A DNA stretch of 11,789 nucleotides from EA-27 sp964396265 (lineage in GTDB: Archaea > Thermoplasmatota > Thermoplasmata > RBG-16-68-12 > EA-27), in assembly GCA_964396265.1 (NCBI GenBank), contig CAYNEM010000030.1, forward strand, positions 1 through 11,789, in the 5' to 3' direction. Below, in pieces: positions 5,936 to 11,735 of the stretch. Position 1 is the first letter of the stretch. Each line of letters begins with the position of its first letter. The notes beneath the pieces are model-generated. The model did no database searches. It was not told the origin of the DNA and saw only the letters and a program-made list of their open reading frames with translations. The position numbers were made by a program, and so were the translations under genes.

Positions 5936-6714
5936 AGTCGTACGTCCGCCCCCCGCCACTTCTCCCGAGTCCTCTTCATCTTGTGCTGGAGCTTGATGAT
6001 GTCCTCGCGGAGGATGAAGCCCACGTCGAGGAACTGCTCGAGGACGCGGACGGAGAGCGGGACGTAGTGCTTGTGGCGGCGGGTGTCGCCGATGAGGACG
6101 GCGCAGTGTCGCCCGGGGGCGAGCACGCGAAAGGTCTCTAGCGCCACTTCTCGCATGGCGGTGATAAAACGGTTCATCGACAGCCTTGACAGGTTGAACG
6201 CGCTCGAGGCGGGGCCGTAGGCGATGATCCCGGCGTATGGTGGATGCAATGCCGCCAAATGTACAGACCCGTCAGGAATCGCGTCAAGCCCCCTGGCGTC
6301 TCCGACGAAGAGATGGACTGGTGATCGATCGGGGGTCCAATCGATGGGTCGGTAGCCCAGGTTGAGGTTCGATGCCGCCAAGTTCGCAGCCTCCGGTTCG
6401 ATGTCGACTCCGAGTCCTTGACGGTTCGTCAGCAGGCACTCAAGGAGAGTCGTTCCACCGCCCATCATCGGGTCGAGGACGGTCTCGTTCGGTTCCGTGT
6501 ATCTCAGGATGAGATTCCTCGGGACCTCGGGCGCCCAATTGCCCGGATAGCTTCCTCCGTGCGTGGCCCATCGGCCTCGGGTGGGGAACGACCAAACGGT
6601 CGTCGTCTCGAGGCGAAAGTCCTTCGGGTCGAGACGCGAGATCTTGGCGGTGCCCCGGGAAGTCTGTTCCCAGGACAGTTCCCGCATGGATGGGTACGGC
6701 CCAGCCTCGCCCAC
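5841..6714 (-). CDS. SAM-dependent DNA methyltransferase (HPPY type), frameshifted near the C-terminus
   Basis: The protein has SAM-binding motif I LDPMMGGGTTLLE (about 80-92), GVDIEP (motif II), GDARGLDAIPDGS (motif III) and ALHPPYAGI (motif IV, HPPY in place of D/N/SPPY), in gamma-like order. An N-terminal SFPTRGRWATHGGSYPGNWA block is typical of this archaeal N6-adenine/N4-cytosine family. At residue 254 the frame breaks in a six-G run (5949-5954): with five Gs it continues RTYDFHPIAHEHLYVFRKPA to KWR and TAG at 5841, about 290 residues in all. The start is a GTG at 6714; an ATG at 6687 is possible. It is divergent from the DpnI-like gene. The target sequence is unknown. Its 3' end is the source sequence of the repeats at 796, 1936 and 4983. 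Confidence 0.8.
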
Positions 6715-6724
6715 CCCGCTAACT

Positions 6725-6784
6725 GATCAGGAGGATCGCCTAGTAACTTTCTGATCCACCTTTGGATCCATCGTTTCCGATGGA
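6725..6784. promoter_or_regulatory. divergent control region with four GATC sites and two hairpins
   Basis: Between the methyltransferase (starts 6714, -) and the DpnI-like gene (starts 6820, +), GATC occurs at 6725, 6734, 6753 and 6765. The first is within the palindrome CTGATCAG. GATCCA/TGGATC (6753-6758, 6763-6768) and TCCATCG/CGATGGA (6767-6773, 6778-6784) form two adjacent inverted repeats with 4-nt loops. GTTACT (6743-6748) could be a weak TATA element for the methyltransferase. Regulation by a dimeric protein or by methylation of these sites is inference. Confidence 0.45.
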
Positions 6785-6819
6785 AAAGGTCATCTCAGAT
6801 AACTTTCCTCTCGGGAAGC

Positions 6820-7692
6820 GTGAATCTCTCGCTGCGTCCAGAACTGGGAAAGGACTACAGTAGCGGTTCGCAACGGACTCGCGTCGTCTCTGAGGCGTGG
6901 GCGGCGAAAAACATGTACTGCCCCGCATGTGATTCCGAGACCCTCAACCCAGAACGCGCCGGGACCAAGGTCGTCGATTTTCGATGCTCAGGTTGCGTTG
7001 AGAAGTATCAGCTCAAGAGCCAAGCTCGTCGTCTCGGGAGCCAGGTGCGGGATGCTGCGTACGCCCCCCTCGCTCAGGAGATCATGTCGAACTCCGCCCC
7101 GAACTTCCTCTTCATGCACTACGACGCGCGAGAGTGGCAAGTCCGAAATCTTGTGCTAGTACCCCGACACTTCCTCTCACTATCGACCATCACGAAACAG
7201 AACCCTCTACGGGAAACAGCCCAACGACATGGCCACGTCTTGTGTAACATCATGCTATCGCGGCTGCCTGTCGACGCCCGGATCCGCATTGTGTCCGAAG
7301 GAAACGTCGTACCTCCCGATGTCGTGAGGAACGAATGGCAGAGATACAGGTTCCTCCGAGAGAAGCGCCACGGTGAGCGGGGGTGGACCGCAGACGTTCT
7401 GGCTTGCGTGCGTCGGATTCGGCAACGTGTGTTCACGGCAAAGGAGTTCTACGCGGAGTTTTCGAGAGAGCTTGCGCATTTGCATCCAGACAACCGGCAC
7501 GTCGAGGACAAGATACGTCAGCAGCTTCAGGTCTTACGAGACAAGGGAATCCTGAGATTCACGGAAAGGGGCACATACCTCCAAATCCGCTGGTGTCCCG
7601 AATGCGGGCACGACCTGATTCTGTCTGTTGCCGCAGAAGGAATGCGGCAACCCTTGTCGTGTCCGAAGTGTGGTGTCTCGCTCTGGGCCTAG
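6820..7692 (+). CDS. DpnI-like (Dam-replacing family) restriction endonuclease with extra zinc ribbon
   Basis: A 290-residue homologue of DpnI, the type IIM enzyme that cuts adenine-methylated GATC. The N-terminal PD-(D/E)XK domain has the structural zinc site Cys34, Cys37, Cys56, Cys59 (YCPACDSE, FRCSGC) and the core VVDF...YQLKSQ. Asp53 and Lys66 fall at the DpnI positions, but residue 64 is Gln where DpnI has Glu. Then follow PNFLFMHYD, GHVLCNIMLSRLP, and a winged helix (about 190-255) with DKIRQQLQVLRDKGILRF, almost as in DpnI. A C-terminal zinc ribbon (Cys259, 262, 281, 284) is not part of DpnI. The GTG at 6820 is chosen because MNLSLRPELG aligns with the DpnI start. It is less GC-rich than its neighbours, suggesting transfer. 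DpnI comparison is from memory. Confidence 0.9.
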   Translation: MNLSLRPELGKDYSSGSQRTRVVSEAWAAKNMYCPACDSETLNPERAGTKVVDFRCSGCVEKYQLKSQARRLGSQVRDAAYAPLAQEIMSNSAPNFLFMHYDAREWQVRNLVLVPRHFLSLSTITKQNPLRETAQRHGHVLCNIMLSRLPVDARIRIVSEGNVVPPDVVRNEWQRYRFLREKRHGERGWTADVLACVRRIRQRVFTAKEFYAEFSRELAHLHPDNRHVEDKIRQQLQVLRDKGILRFTERGTYLQIRWCPECGHDLILSVAAEGMRQPLSCPKCGVSLWA

Positions 7693-7724
7693 CGGCGTCG
7701 GATGAGGGAGGTCCCACCAACTGA

Positions 7725-7737
7725 CTACCTTCGGTAG
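7725..7737 (+). terminator. small hairpin after the DpnI-like gene
   Basis: CTACC-TTC-GGTAG is a perfect 5-bp stem with a 3-nt loop, beginning 33 nt after the TAG at 7690-7692. No T-tract follows, so a terminator role is only a guess. Confidence 0.25.
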
Positions 7738-7752
7738 ACACGCAGGCGCGGC

Positions 7753-7787
7753 CTACATGCTCTTCAGGAACGGCAGGCCCGGTCACT
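7753..7787 (-). repeat. remnant copy of the 3' end of the small gene at 8003-8200
   Basis: CTTCAGGAACGGCA (7762-7775) is identical to 8021-8034, and CCCGGTC follows in both. GCCTAC, holding the stop codon, stands downstream in both. On the minus strand it reads TGLPFLK, as in the gene, after allowing one inserted base, then SM and TAG. It repeats the pattern seen for the methyltransferase: only the 3' end of a gene is duplicated nearby. Confidence 0.55.
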
Positions 7788-7799
7788 GTTCGTCGCGAC

Positions 7800-7900
7800 C
7801 TACCGACATCCGAAGAGTCGATCGTACTCCTTGTGGGAGAGGATCTCGAGGATGAGCCGGCCGCCCCGAGGCTGTCCCGCTCGGACGCCAAGAGAATTCA
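7800..7900 (-). pseudogene. short open frame, possible remnant
   Basis: The minus strand ends RGGRLILEILSHKEYDRLFG, CR, stop at 7800-7802. This looks protein-like (strand, then a charged helix), but the frame has no ATG for more than 400 bases; the nearest start is a GTG at about 7901. It lies between the two copies of the small-gene 3' end, so it may be the tail of something inserted or lost there. No family was recognised. Confidence 0.25.
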
Positions 7901-7946
7901 CCCAAGGAATCGCCCGTGGCGACCGTCTAACGATGAAGAGGGGGGC

Positions 7947-7987
7947 GCGCCCCGTAAGGCCGATGGAATCGGACCGCCACGGGGCGC
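7947..7987 (-). ncRNA. strong 41-nt hairpin just downstream of the small gene
   Basis: GCGCCCCGT (7947-7955) pairs perfectly with ACGGGGCGC (7979-7987). Inside, CCGAT (7960-7964) pairs with ATCGG (7968-7972) around a GGA loop, and a bulged A allows two more pairs. It starts 15 nt after the stop of the gene at 8003-8200 and would be its 3' UTR. Possible roles are 3'-end formation, message stability, a small RNA or a mobile-element remnant. No poly-T tract follows. Confidence 0.4.
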
Positions 7988-8002
7988 AGGTGGAACGGGT
8001 GC

Positions 8003-8200
8003 CTACTTCTTGGCCTTGCCCTTCAGGAACGGCAACCCGGTCCGCTTGTTCACGATGACCTTCTTGCCGGGCGGCATCTCCGTCGGCTTCCCCGACTTGG
8101 GCTTCTTCCTGCTGAAGAAGTAGATCTGGACTTTCGGCCCCCGCTTCAGTTTCACTTCGCGCGTGTACAGCGTCCAACCACCGGGATGGGTGTACGGCAT
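8003..8200 (-). CDS. small conserved lysine-rich protein of unknown function
   Basis: A 65-residue basic protein: MPYTHPGGWTLYTREVKLK, then VQIYFFSRKKPKSGKPTEMP, then VIVNKRTGLPFLKGKAKK. I recall very similar small proteins (HPGGWxLY...IYFFSxKKPxSGxP...VNKRTGLPFLK) in archaea and some bacteria, annotated as hypothetical. The conserved aromatic strands and the basic tail suggest a small nucleic-acid-associated beta protein, but this is inference. CTTTAA (8232-8239 region) stands about 35 nt before the ATG, giving a short leader. The strong hairpin at 7947-7987 follows the stop. A decayed copy of its 3' end is at 7753-7787. Confidence 0.7.
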   Translation of the reverse strand: MPYTHPGGWTLYTREVKLKRGPKVQIYFFSRKKPKSGKPTEMPPGKKVIVNKRTGLPFLKGKAKK

Positions 8201-8230
8201 GGAATCCTCGGGCCCCCGATGGGATTCCCT

Positions 8231-8240
8231 CTCTTAAAGC
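8231..8240 (-). promoter_or_regulatory. TATA box of the small-protein gene
   Basis: On the minus strand this reads GCTTTAAGAG, centred about 35 nt before the ATG at 8200. That would put the transcription start about 9 nt ahead of the start codon. Confidence 0.45.
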
Positions 8241-8470
8241 CTCCCTTACCCCATCATAGGAATTCGCGAGAGAAGCGACACGTCCATGCTCGTCCATCGA
8301 GGAGCCATCCCTTCGCCCCGACCGCCACGATTCGATCCCAGATTTCCTCGTAGGCTGTTTCACGCGACCCTCGGTCGGCGTCGCGAGGTTCGGCGCGGCG
8401 GCTGCGCCTTCCGATCGCACTCGGAGGGGGCGTTGCGAGGGTGCCGGAGCACGTACATGTAGCAGGAGTG
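8241..8470. other. intergenic stretch, possible gene remnant on the minus strand
   Basis: No complete gene is visible. On the minus strand one frame reads ETAYEEIWDRIVAVGAKGWL, then LDGRAWTCRFSREFL and TGA at 8254-8256. It looks protein-like, with several Trp and acidic residues, but it has no in-frame start codon and the sequence before it is arginine- and proline-rich noise. It may be the tail of a decayed gene. The plus strand holds nothing I can support until the promoter near 8470. Confidence 0.3.
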
Positions 8471-8501
8471 GTTATGAGAAACCGTACCGTAAGCCATAAG
8501 A
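8470..8501 (+). promoter_or_regulatory. two TATA-like boxes before the AbrB/MazE gene
   Basis: GGTTATGAG (8470-8478) is about 30 nt before the ATG at 8505, and CCATAAGAG (8494-8502) is about 29 nt before the ATG at 8526. Either could give a leaderless message. GTAAG (8490-8494) and AAGAG (8498-8502) are matched by CTCTTAC (8511-8517), a possible operator for the antitoxin. Confidence 0.4.
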
Positions 8502-8504
8502 GGT

Positions 8505-8777
8505 ATGAAATCTCTTACCAACACCATGCAGGTGCAGACCGTCCGGGTCTCTGAAAAGGGCCAGATCGCCATTCCCTCCAAGATGCGGAAGAGCCTCGGC
8601 CTGCGCCGCGGGTCCACGCTCCTACTGATCGAGGACAAGGGCCGCATCCTCGTGGCCAAGGCGGAACGCGCCGCCGAGTCGGTGGCGGATGAGTTCGCCG
8701 ACCTGGCGAGGCATGCCGAGAAGACGTTCAAGGATCTGTGGGAGAACAAGGCCGACGAGGTGTGGAATGACCTATGA
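8505..8777 (+). CDS. AbrB/MazE-type antitoxin (SpoVT-AbrB domain)
   Basis: A 90-residue protein (83 if started at the ATG at 8526) with a swapped-hairpin AbrB DNA-binding domain: VQTVRVSEKGQIAIPSKMRK, SLGLRRGSTLLLIEDKGRIL. The GQIAIP and LGLRRG blocks are diagnostic. The acidic, Trp-containing tail DLWENKADEVWNDL is the part that binds and masks the toxin. The family starts near MQVQTV, so 8526 may be the true start; 8505 is kept because both have TATA-like boxes. It overlaps the MazF gene by 11 nt, so the two are translationally coupled. It should inhibit MazF and repress its own promoter. Confidence 0.85.
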   Translation: MKSLTNTMQVQTVRVSEKGQIAIPSKMRKSLGLRRGSTLLLIEDKGRILVAKAERAAESVADEFADLARHAEKTFKDLWENKADEVWNDL

Positions 8778-9102
8778 GCCGGGCGACCTCGTCCTTGTCC
8801 CGTTTCCCTTCACGGACTTGACCGGGGCGAAACGCCGTCCCGTCCTCGTCCTGTCCAGCCGGGACTTCAATGCTCGCTCGCAGGACTTCATCGTGTGCGG
8901 GGTGACGTCCAACCTGAGCAACGCGGCGCACTCCGTCCTGATCGACGGGAAGGACCTCGCAAGGGGCCGCATCCCGGCCCCAAGTCGGATCAGGGTCTCG
9001 AAGATTGCGACCCTCCTGCAGTCCTTGGCCCTTCGGACCGTGGGCCGCGTGAAACCCGAGGTGCTCGCCCGGGTGCGCAAGGAACTTCTCTCCATCATCT
9101 GA
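8767..9102 (+). CDS. mazF: MazF/PemK-family endoribonuclease toxin
   Basis: A 111-residue protein with the MazF fold: MTYEPGDLVLVPFPFTDLTG, then KRRPVLVLSSRDFNARSQDF, IVCGVTSN, and a C-terminal helix RVKPEVLARVRKELL. The conserved Arg in KRRPVLVLS and the Ser/Thr of CGVTSN are the residues that form the RNA-cleavage site in MazF enzymes. The frame is open from 8689, but the family begins at YEPGDLVLVPFPF and the ATG at 8767 gives the standard length. It overlaps its antitoxin by 11 nt. It is intact. MazF cuts mRNA or tRNA at short motifs; the motif here cannot be predicted. Confidence 0.9.
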   Translation: MTYEPGDLVLVPFPFTDLTGAKRRPVLVLSSRDFNARSQDFIVCGVTSNLSNAAHSVLIDGKDLARGRIPAPSRIRVSKIATLLQSLALRTVGRVKPEVLARVRKELLSII

Positions 9103-9111
9103 CGTTCGGGG

Positions 9112-9234
9112 TCAGGGTTTGGCGGCGGTCACCACGACGCTCTCCGCGCCGAACGTCTTCGCGATCCGACGCGGGATCTCCGAGGACGACCTAACGAAGC
9201 GGTCCACGCGTTGGGTCACGGGAACGCCACGCAA
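9112..9234 (-). CDS. possible small protein or remnant
   Basis: From a TTG at 9234 (or a GTG at about 9219) the minus strand reads GVPVTQRVDRFVRSSSEIPR then RIAKTFGAESVVVTAAKP before a TGA at 9112. The balance of charged and hydrophobic residues is more protein-like than the arginine-rich shadow frames around it. It lies directly downstream of the nucleotidyltransferase gene on the same strand and could be the end of a decayed third gene. No family was recognised and no start codon is convincing. Confidence 0.25.
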   Translation of the reverse strand: MRGVPVTQRVDRFVRSSSEIPRRIAKTFGAESVVVTAAKP

Positions 9235-9290
9235 CCCTGCCCCTCCCGATCGGTTGTGCCGACGAAGGATCCATGGGCGCGAAGGTCTGA

Positions 9291-9887
9291 TCACGGTTCG
9301 GGCTCGGCACCCCGCCGCCGTCTGACAATCCGCCCTGCACGGTCCTCGAGATCGGTGAGCTCGCGGGACATGCCCCGCTCTGCCGCGAACGCACGCATCA
9401 TGCGAACGTCCAATGTGCCCTTCTGGCGCACGTACATTCCCAGCGCATCCTCGAGGTCCTGGTCGCTTCCCCACTGAAGCTTCACCACGATCGTATGCTC
9501 GGGGGCCGCCATCGGCAATTCGCGGCCGCGCCACGCGACGCGTCGCTTCGTGCGCAGCGCCGCGCGGTGACCTTCCGTGGAGGCGGGTACGAGGTCGATG
9601 TGGTACGCGGAGCGGGAGTCCTGAATCGTGCAATGGCCTCCCTCGATCAGGGCATCGTGAAGGTCCTGCGCGGAGGCGAGAAACCCGAGGCGGTGGAACG
9701 CAGAGGCGATCGAGGCAACCTTCGCGGGCGTGATGTCTGCGATCAAGTCGACGTCGGACGTCGTGCGGGGCGTGCCAAACGCGAGGACGGTGATCCCGCC
9801 GACGAAGACATGGTCGACGCCGTTCGACCGGAGGACCTTCTCCGCGGCCTTAACGACGGCGTCCAGCGTTCGACGCCTCGGCGGCAT
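9291..9887 (-). CDS. AbiEii/DUF6036-like nucleotidyltransferase
   Basis: A 198-residue protein of the polymerase-beta nucleotidyltransferase superfamily. The core reads HVFVGGITVLAFGTPRTTSD then VDLIADI, with metal-binding Asp45 and Asp47, and a third carboxylate, Asp98, in YHIDLVPA. EHTIVVKLQWGSDQDLEDAL is the conserved helix block of AbiEii/DUF6036 proteins. Relatives are toxins of type IV toxin-antitoxin or abortive-infection systems that modify tRNA ends or other targets; the role here is inferred. The ATG at 9887 lies 38 nt inside the upstream small gene, a tight overlap indicating co-expression. The frame is complete. It could alternatively be an antitoxin-like nucleotidyltransferase. 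Confidence 0.8.
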   Translation of the reverse strand: MPPRRRTLDAVVKAAEKVLRSNGVDHVFVGGITVLAFGTPRTTSDVDLIADITPAKVASIASAFHRLGFLASAQDLHDALIEGGHCTIQDSRSAYHIDLVPASTEGHRAALRTKRRVAWRGRELPMAAPEHTIVVKLQWGSDQDLEDALGMYVRQKGTLDVRMMRAFAAERGMSRELTDLEDRAGRIVRRRRGAEPEP

Positions 9888-10080
9888 CGCTCAAACTCCT
9901 GGCGGACTCGATGAGCTCGAATCCCATGTCCAGCGTCTCCGCCGGGGTGAACCGTCGGACCCACAGGGCCGACCGTGCCTGCGCTCGCAGGCGCTCCTCT
10001 CTCCGGTGCTTGCGTTCCCGGATTCGTATCACGTCCGAGCGAGTCCGCATGTCGTATGTAGACAGTGCTCCCTGGTGCAT
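9850..10080 (-). CDS. small helical partner protein upstream of the nucleotidyltransferase
   Basis: A 76-residue charged protein (66 if started at the ATG at 10050): MRTRSDVIRIRERKHRREER, LRAQARSALWVRRFTPAETL, DMGFELIESARSLSDAAEAS. A basic helix is followed by a segment like TPAETLDMGFELIESAR, which I recall from small proteins encoded beside archaeal DUF6036-like nucleotidyltransferases. It is probably the cognate partner or antitoxin; the function is unproven. It overlaps the nucleotidyltransferase by 38 nt. The start at 10080 fits the TATA box at 10108-10113 (about 30 nt); the start at 10050 would need a 35-nt leader. Confidence 0.6.
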   Translation of the reverse strand: MHQGALSTYDMRTRSDVIRIRERKHRREERLRAQARSALWVRRFTPAETLDMGFELIESARSLSDAAEASNAGRRR

Positions 10081-10107
10081 GAAACTGCCCCCTGCCCGAG
10101 GGGCACC

Positions 10108-10113
10108 TATATT
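10108..10113. promoter_or_regulatory. single TATA box shared by two divergent genes
   Basis: TATATT stands 29.5 nt before the ATG at 10140 (+) and 30.5 nt before the ATG at 10080 (-), measured from its centre. It is the only AT-rich core in the 59-bp gap, so both genes appear to use it, in opposite directions. Confidence 0.55.
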
Positions 10114-10139
10114 CGTCCCTTTGCCTTCAGCCGATCCGG

Positions 10140-11300
10140 ATGGGCCACGCGTACGCGGTGATCGGCTCGGGCCGCCAGGGGACCGCCGCCGCCTACGATC
10201 TGGCGGTGAATGGGGACGCGGACTCCGTCGTCCTCGCGGACGTGGATGTCACCGCCGCCAAAGCTTCCGCGAAGCGCGTGAACGCGCTATCCGGTGGCAA
10301 CGCCGCCGAAGCGGCGAAAGTCGACGTGACCAAGCGGACCTCCGTCCTCTCCGTGCTGAAAGGCGTGGATGCGTTCGTCAGCGCGGTCCCGTACCGCTTC
10401 AACCTGCAGCTCGCGCGATGGGCCGTCGCCGCCAAAGCGAGCATGGTCGACCTCGGCGGGAACACGGCGATCGTCCGGAAGGAGCTCGCCCTGAACGCCG
10501 CCGCCAAACGCGCGGGCATCGCGATCGTCCCGGACTGCGGCATGGGGCCGGGCGCGAACATCACCCTGGCGGTGTACGCGATGGGCCTCCTCGATCACCC
10601 CGTGGCGGTGCACATTTACGACGGCGGCCTCCCGCAGAAGCCGCGACCGCCCTGGAACTACGCGATGCTCTTCCACGTCGAGGGCCTCGTCAACGAGTAC
10701 GCGGGGACGTCCACGTTCCTGCGTGAAGGGAAGCGCGTCGAGGTGCCGGCGCTTGCGGAGCCCGAGGAGATCGCCTTCGCCCCCCTGGGGAGGCTCGAGG
10801 CGCTCGTGACCTCCGGCGGGCTGTCAACGATGCCTTGGACGTACGAGGGGAGCCTGCGCACGCTCGAGAACAAGACCCTGCGATACCCGGGGCACTGGGC
10901 GCAGGTGAAGGCGTTCGCGGACCTCGGCCTGTTCTCCGAGAAGCCCGTGACGATTGGCGGCAAGAAGGTCGTGCCGCGTGACGTGTTCAAAGCGCTATTC
11001 GTGCCCCGCGCGACCTCGGACGATCCGCGGGACGTGGCGGTGACGCGCGTCGTGTGCAAGGGGGAGAAGGGCGGTCGCCGTACGGAGGCGGTCGTGGAGC
11101 TCGTGGATTGGTACGATGAGGCCACAGGATTCCGCGCGATGGAGCGGGTGACCGGGTGGCACGCGTCGATCGTGGCGGCGATGATCGCACGAGGCGAGAT
11201 CCCCCCGGGCGCCCATTCCGTGGAGAAGGGAGTGCCGCCAAAACGGTTCGTCGAGGAGGCGCGGGCGCGGGGGCTCGCGATCACGACGCGGGTCACCTGA
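10140..11300 (+). CDS. saccharopine dehydrogenase-family oxidoreductase, lysine 6-dehydrogenase-like
   Basis: A 386-residue NAD(P)-dependent dehydrogenase. The Rossmann motif AVIGSGRQGTAAAYDL (Gly9, Gly11, Gly14) starts at the N-terminus, with the NAD-selecting acidic residue in VVLADVDV. Family blocks follow: VDAFVSAVPYRFN, MVDLGGNT, VPDCGMGPGANITL, and YDGGLPQKPRPPWNY, resembling the lysine 6-dehydrogenase branch of COG1748. These enzymes oxidise lysine at the epsilon-amino group or act on saccharopine-like compounds; the exact substrate is not certain. It is intact, with normal GC-rich codon use, and looks like a chromosomal metabolic gene flanking the island. The start is leaderless, with TATATT about 30 nt upstream. 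Confidence 0.85.
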   Translation: MGHAYAVIGSGRQGTAAAYDLAVNGDADSVVLADVDVTAAKASAKRVNALSGGNAAEAAKVDVTKRTSVLSVLKGVDAFVSAVPYRFNLQLARWAVAAKASMVDLGGNTAIVRKELALNAAAKRAGIAIVPDCGMGPGANITLAVYAMGLLDHPVAVHIYDGGLPQKPRPPWNYAMLFHVEGLVNEYAGTSTFLREGKRVEVPALAEPEEIAFAPLGRLEALVTSGGLSTMPWTYEGSLRTLENKTLRYPGHWAQVKAFADLGLFSEKPVTIGGKKVVPRDVFKALFVPRATSDDPRDVAVTRVVCKGEKGGRRTEAVVELVDWYDEATGFRAMERVTGWHASIVAAMIARGEIPPGAHSVEKGVPPKRFVEEARARGLAITTRVT

Positions 11301-11368
11301 ACGAAGGTCTCTCCGCGGCAATGCGGTACCCCAAGCGCTTTCGCGTGCGATTGGCCGCGGGGAAGATG

Positions 11369-11735
11369 TCAGGCGAGGATGCTACGCACCGCGGACAGAA
11401 ACCGTCCCGCATCGCGAACCCATCGGCGGGCCTCCGTCGCCCCTGCTTCGGTTCCTTTGTAGTCGTATTCGGACTTCTCCCCCACGGCCTGAACGAGAAG
11501 GTCGCGCCAACTTGCGTACTCCGGCGGAATCCGTTCGCTTCGCACGAGCTCCCGGAAGAGGACGACGGCGTCGTCGTGTCGCGTGGAGCGGCGGTGGAGA
11601 AACCGTAGGGTGAGCGCGTCGTTGCCCCGGATGATCGCGTGGATCGCCTGGGCGATGGCCACGGTGAACCGGGCGCGGGGTTGGCCCGCAGCCTGCAGCA
11701 GATACCCCGCAGAGGCGAGCCACGCCTCCGCCTCC
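11369..11735 (-). CDS. HEPN-domain protein, second MNT-HEPN toxin; 5' end unclear
   Basis: The frame ends at a TGA (11369-11371) and is open to the window edge. The HEPN-like part reads DLEEAEAWLASAGYLLQAAG, AIAQAIHAIIRGNDALTLRF, RRSTRHDDAVVLFRELV, SEYDYKG and ARRWVRDAGRFLSAV. It belongs to a different HEPN subgroup from the one at 5051-5411 (AIIRGNDALTLRFL instead of AYYAMVYAARAL). No ATG, GTG or TTG stands in frame before the N-terminal helix; the first is a GTG at 11662, which would remove it. So there may be another frameshift or an unusual start. It follows directly on the stop of a probable MNT gene. HEPN proteins of such pairs are RNase toxins or modification acceptors. Confidence 0.65.

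Noticed and set aside
5425..6714. A 429-residue methyltransferase-nucleotidyltransferase fusion
   Set aside because: The middle segment is arginine- and proline-rich nonsense, the true methyltransferase tail is present in another frame, and the MNT part has its own ATG and Shine-Dalgarno site.
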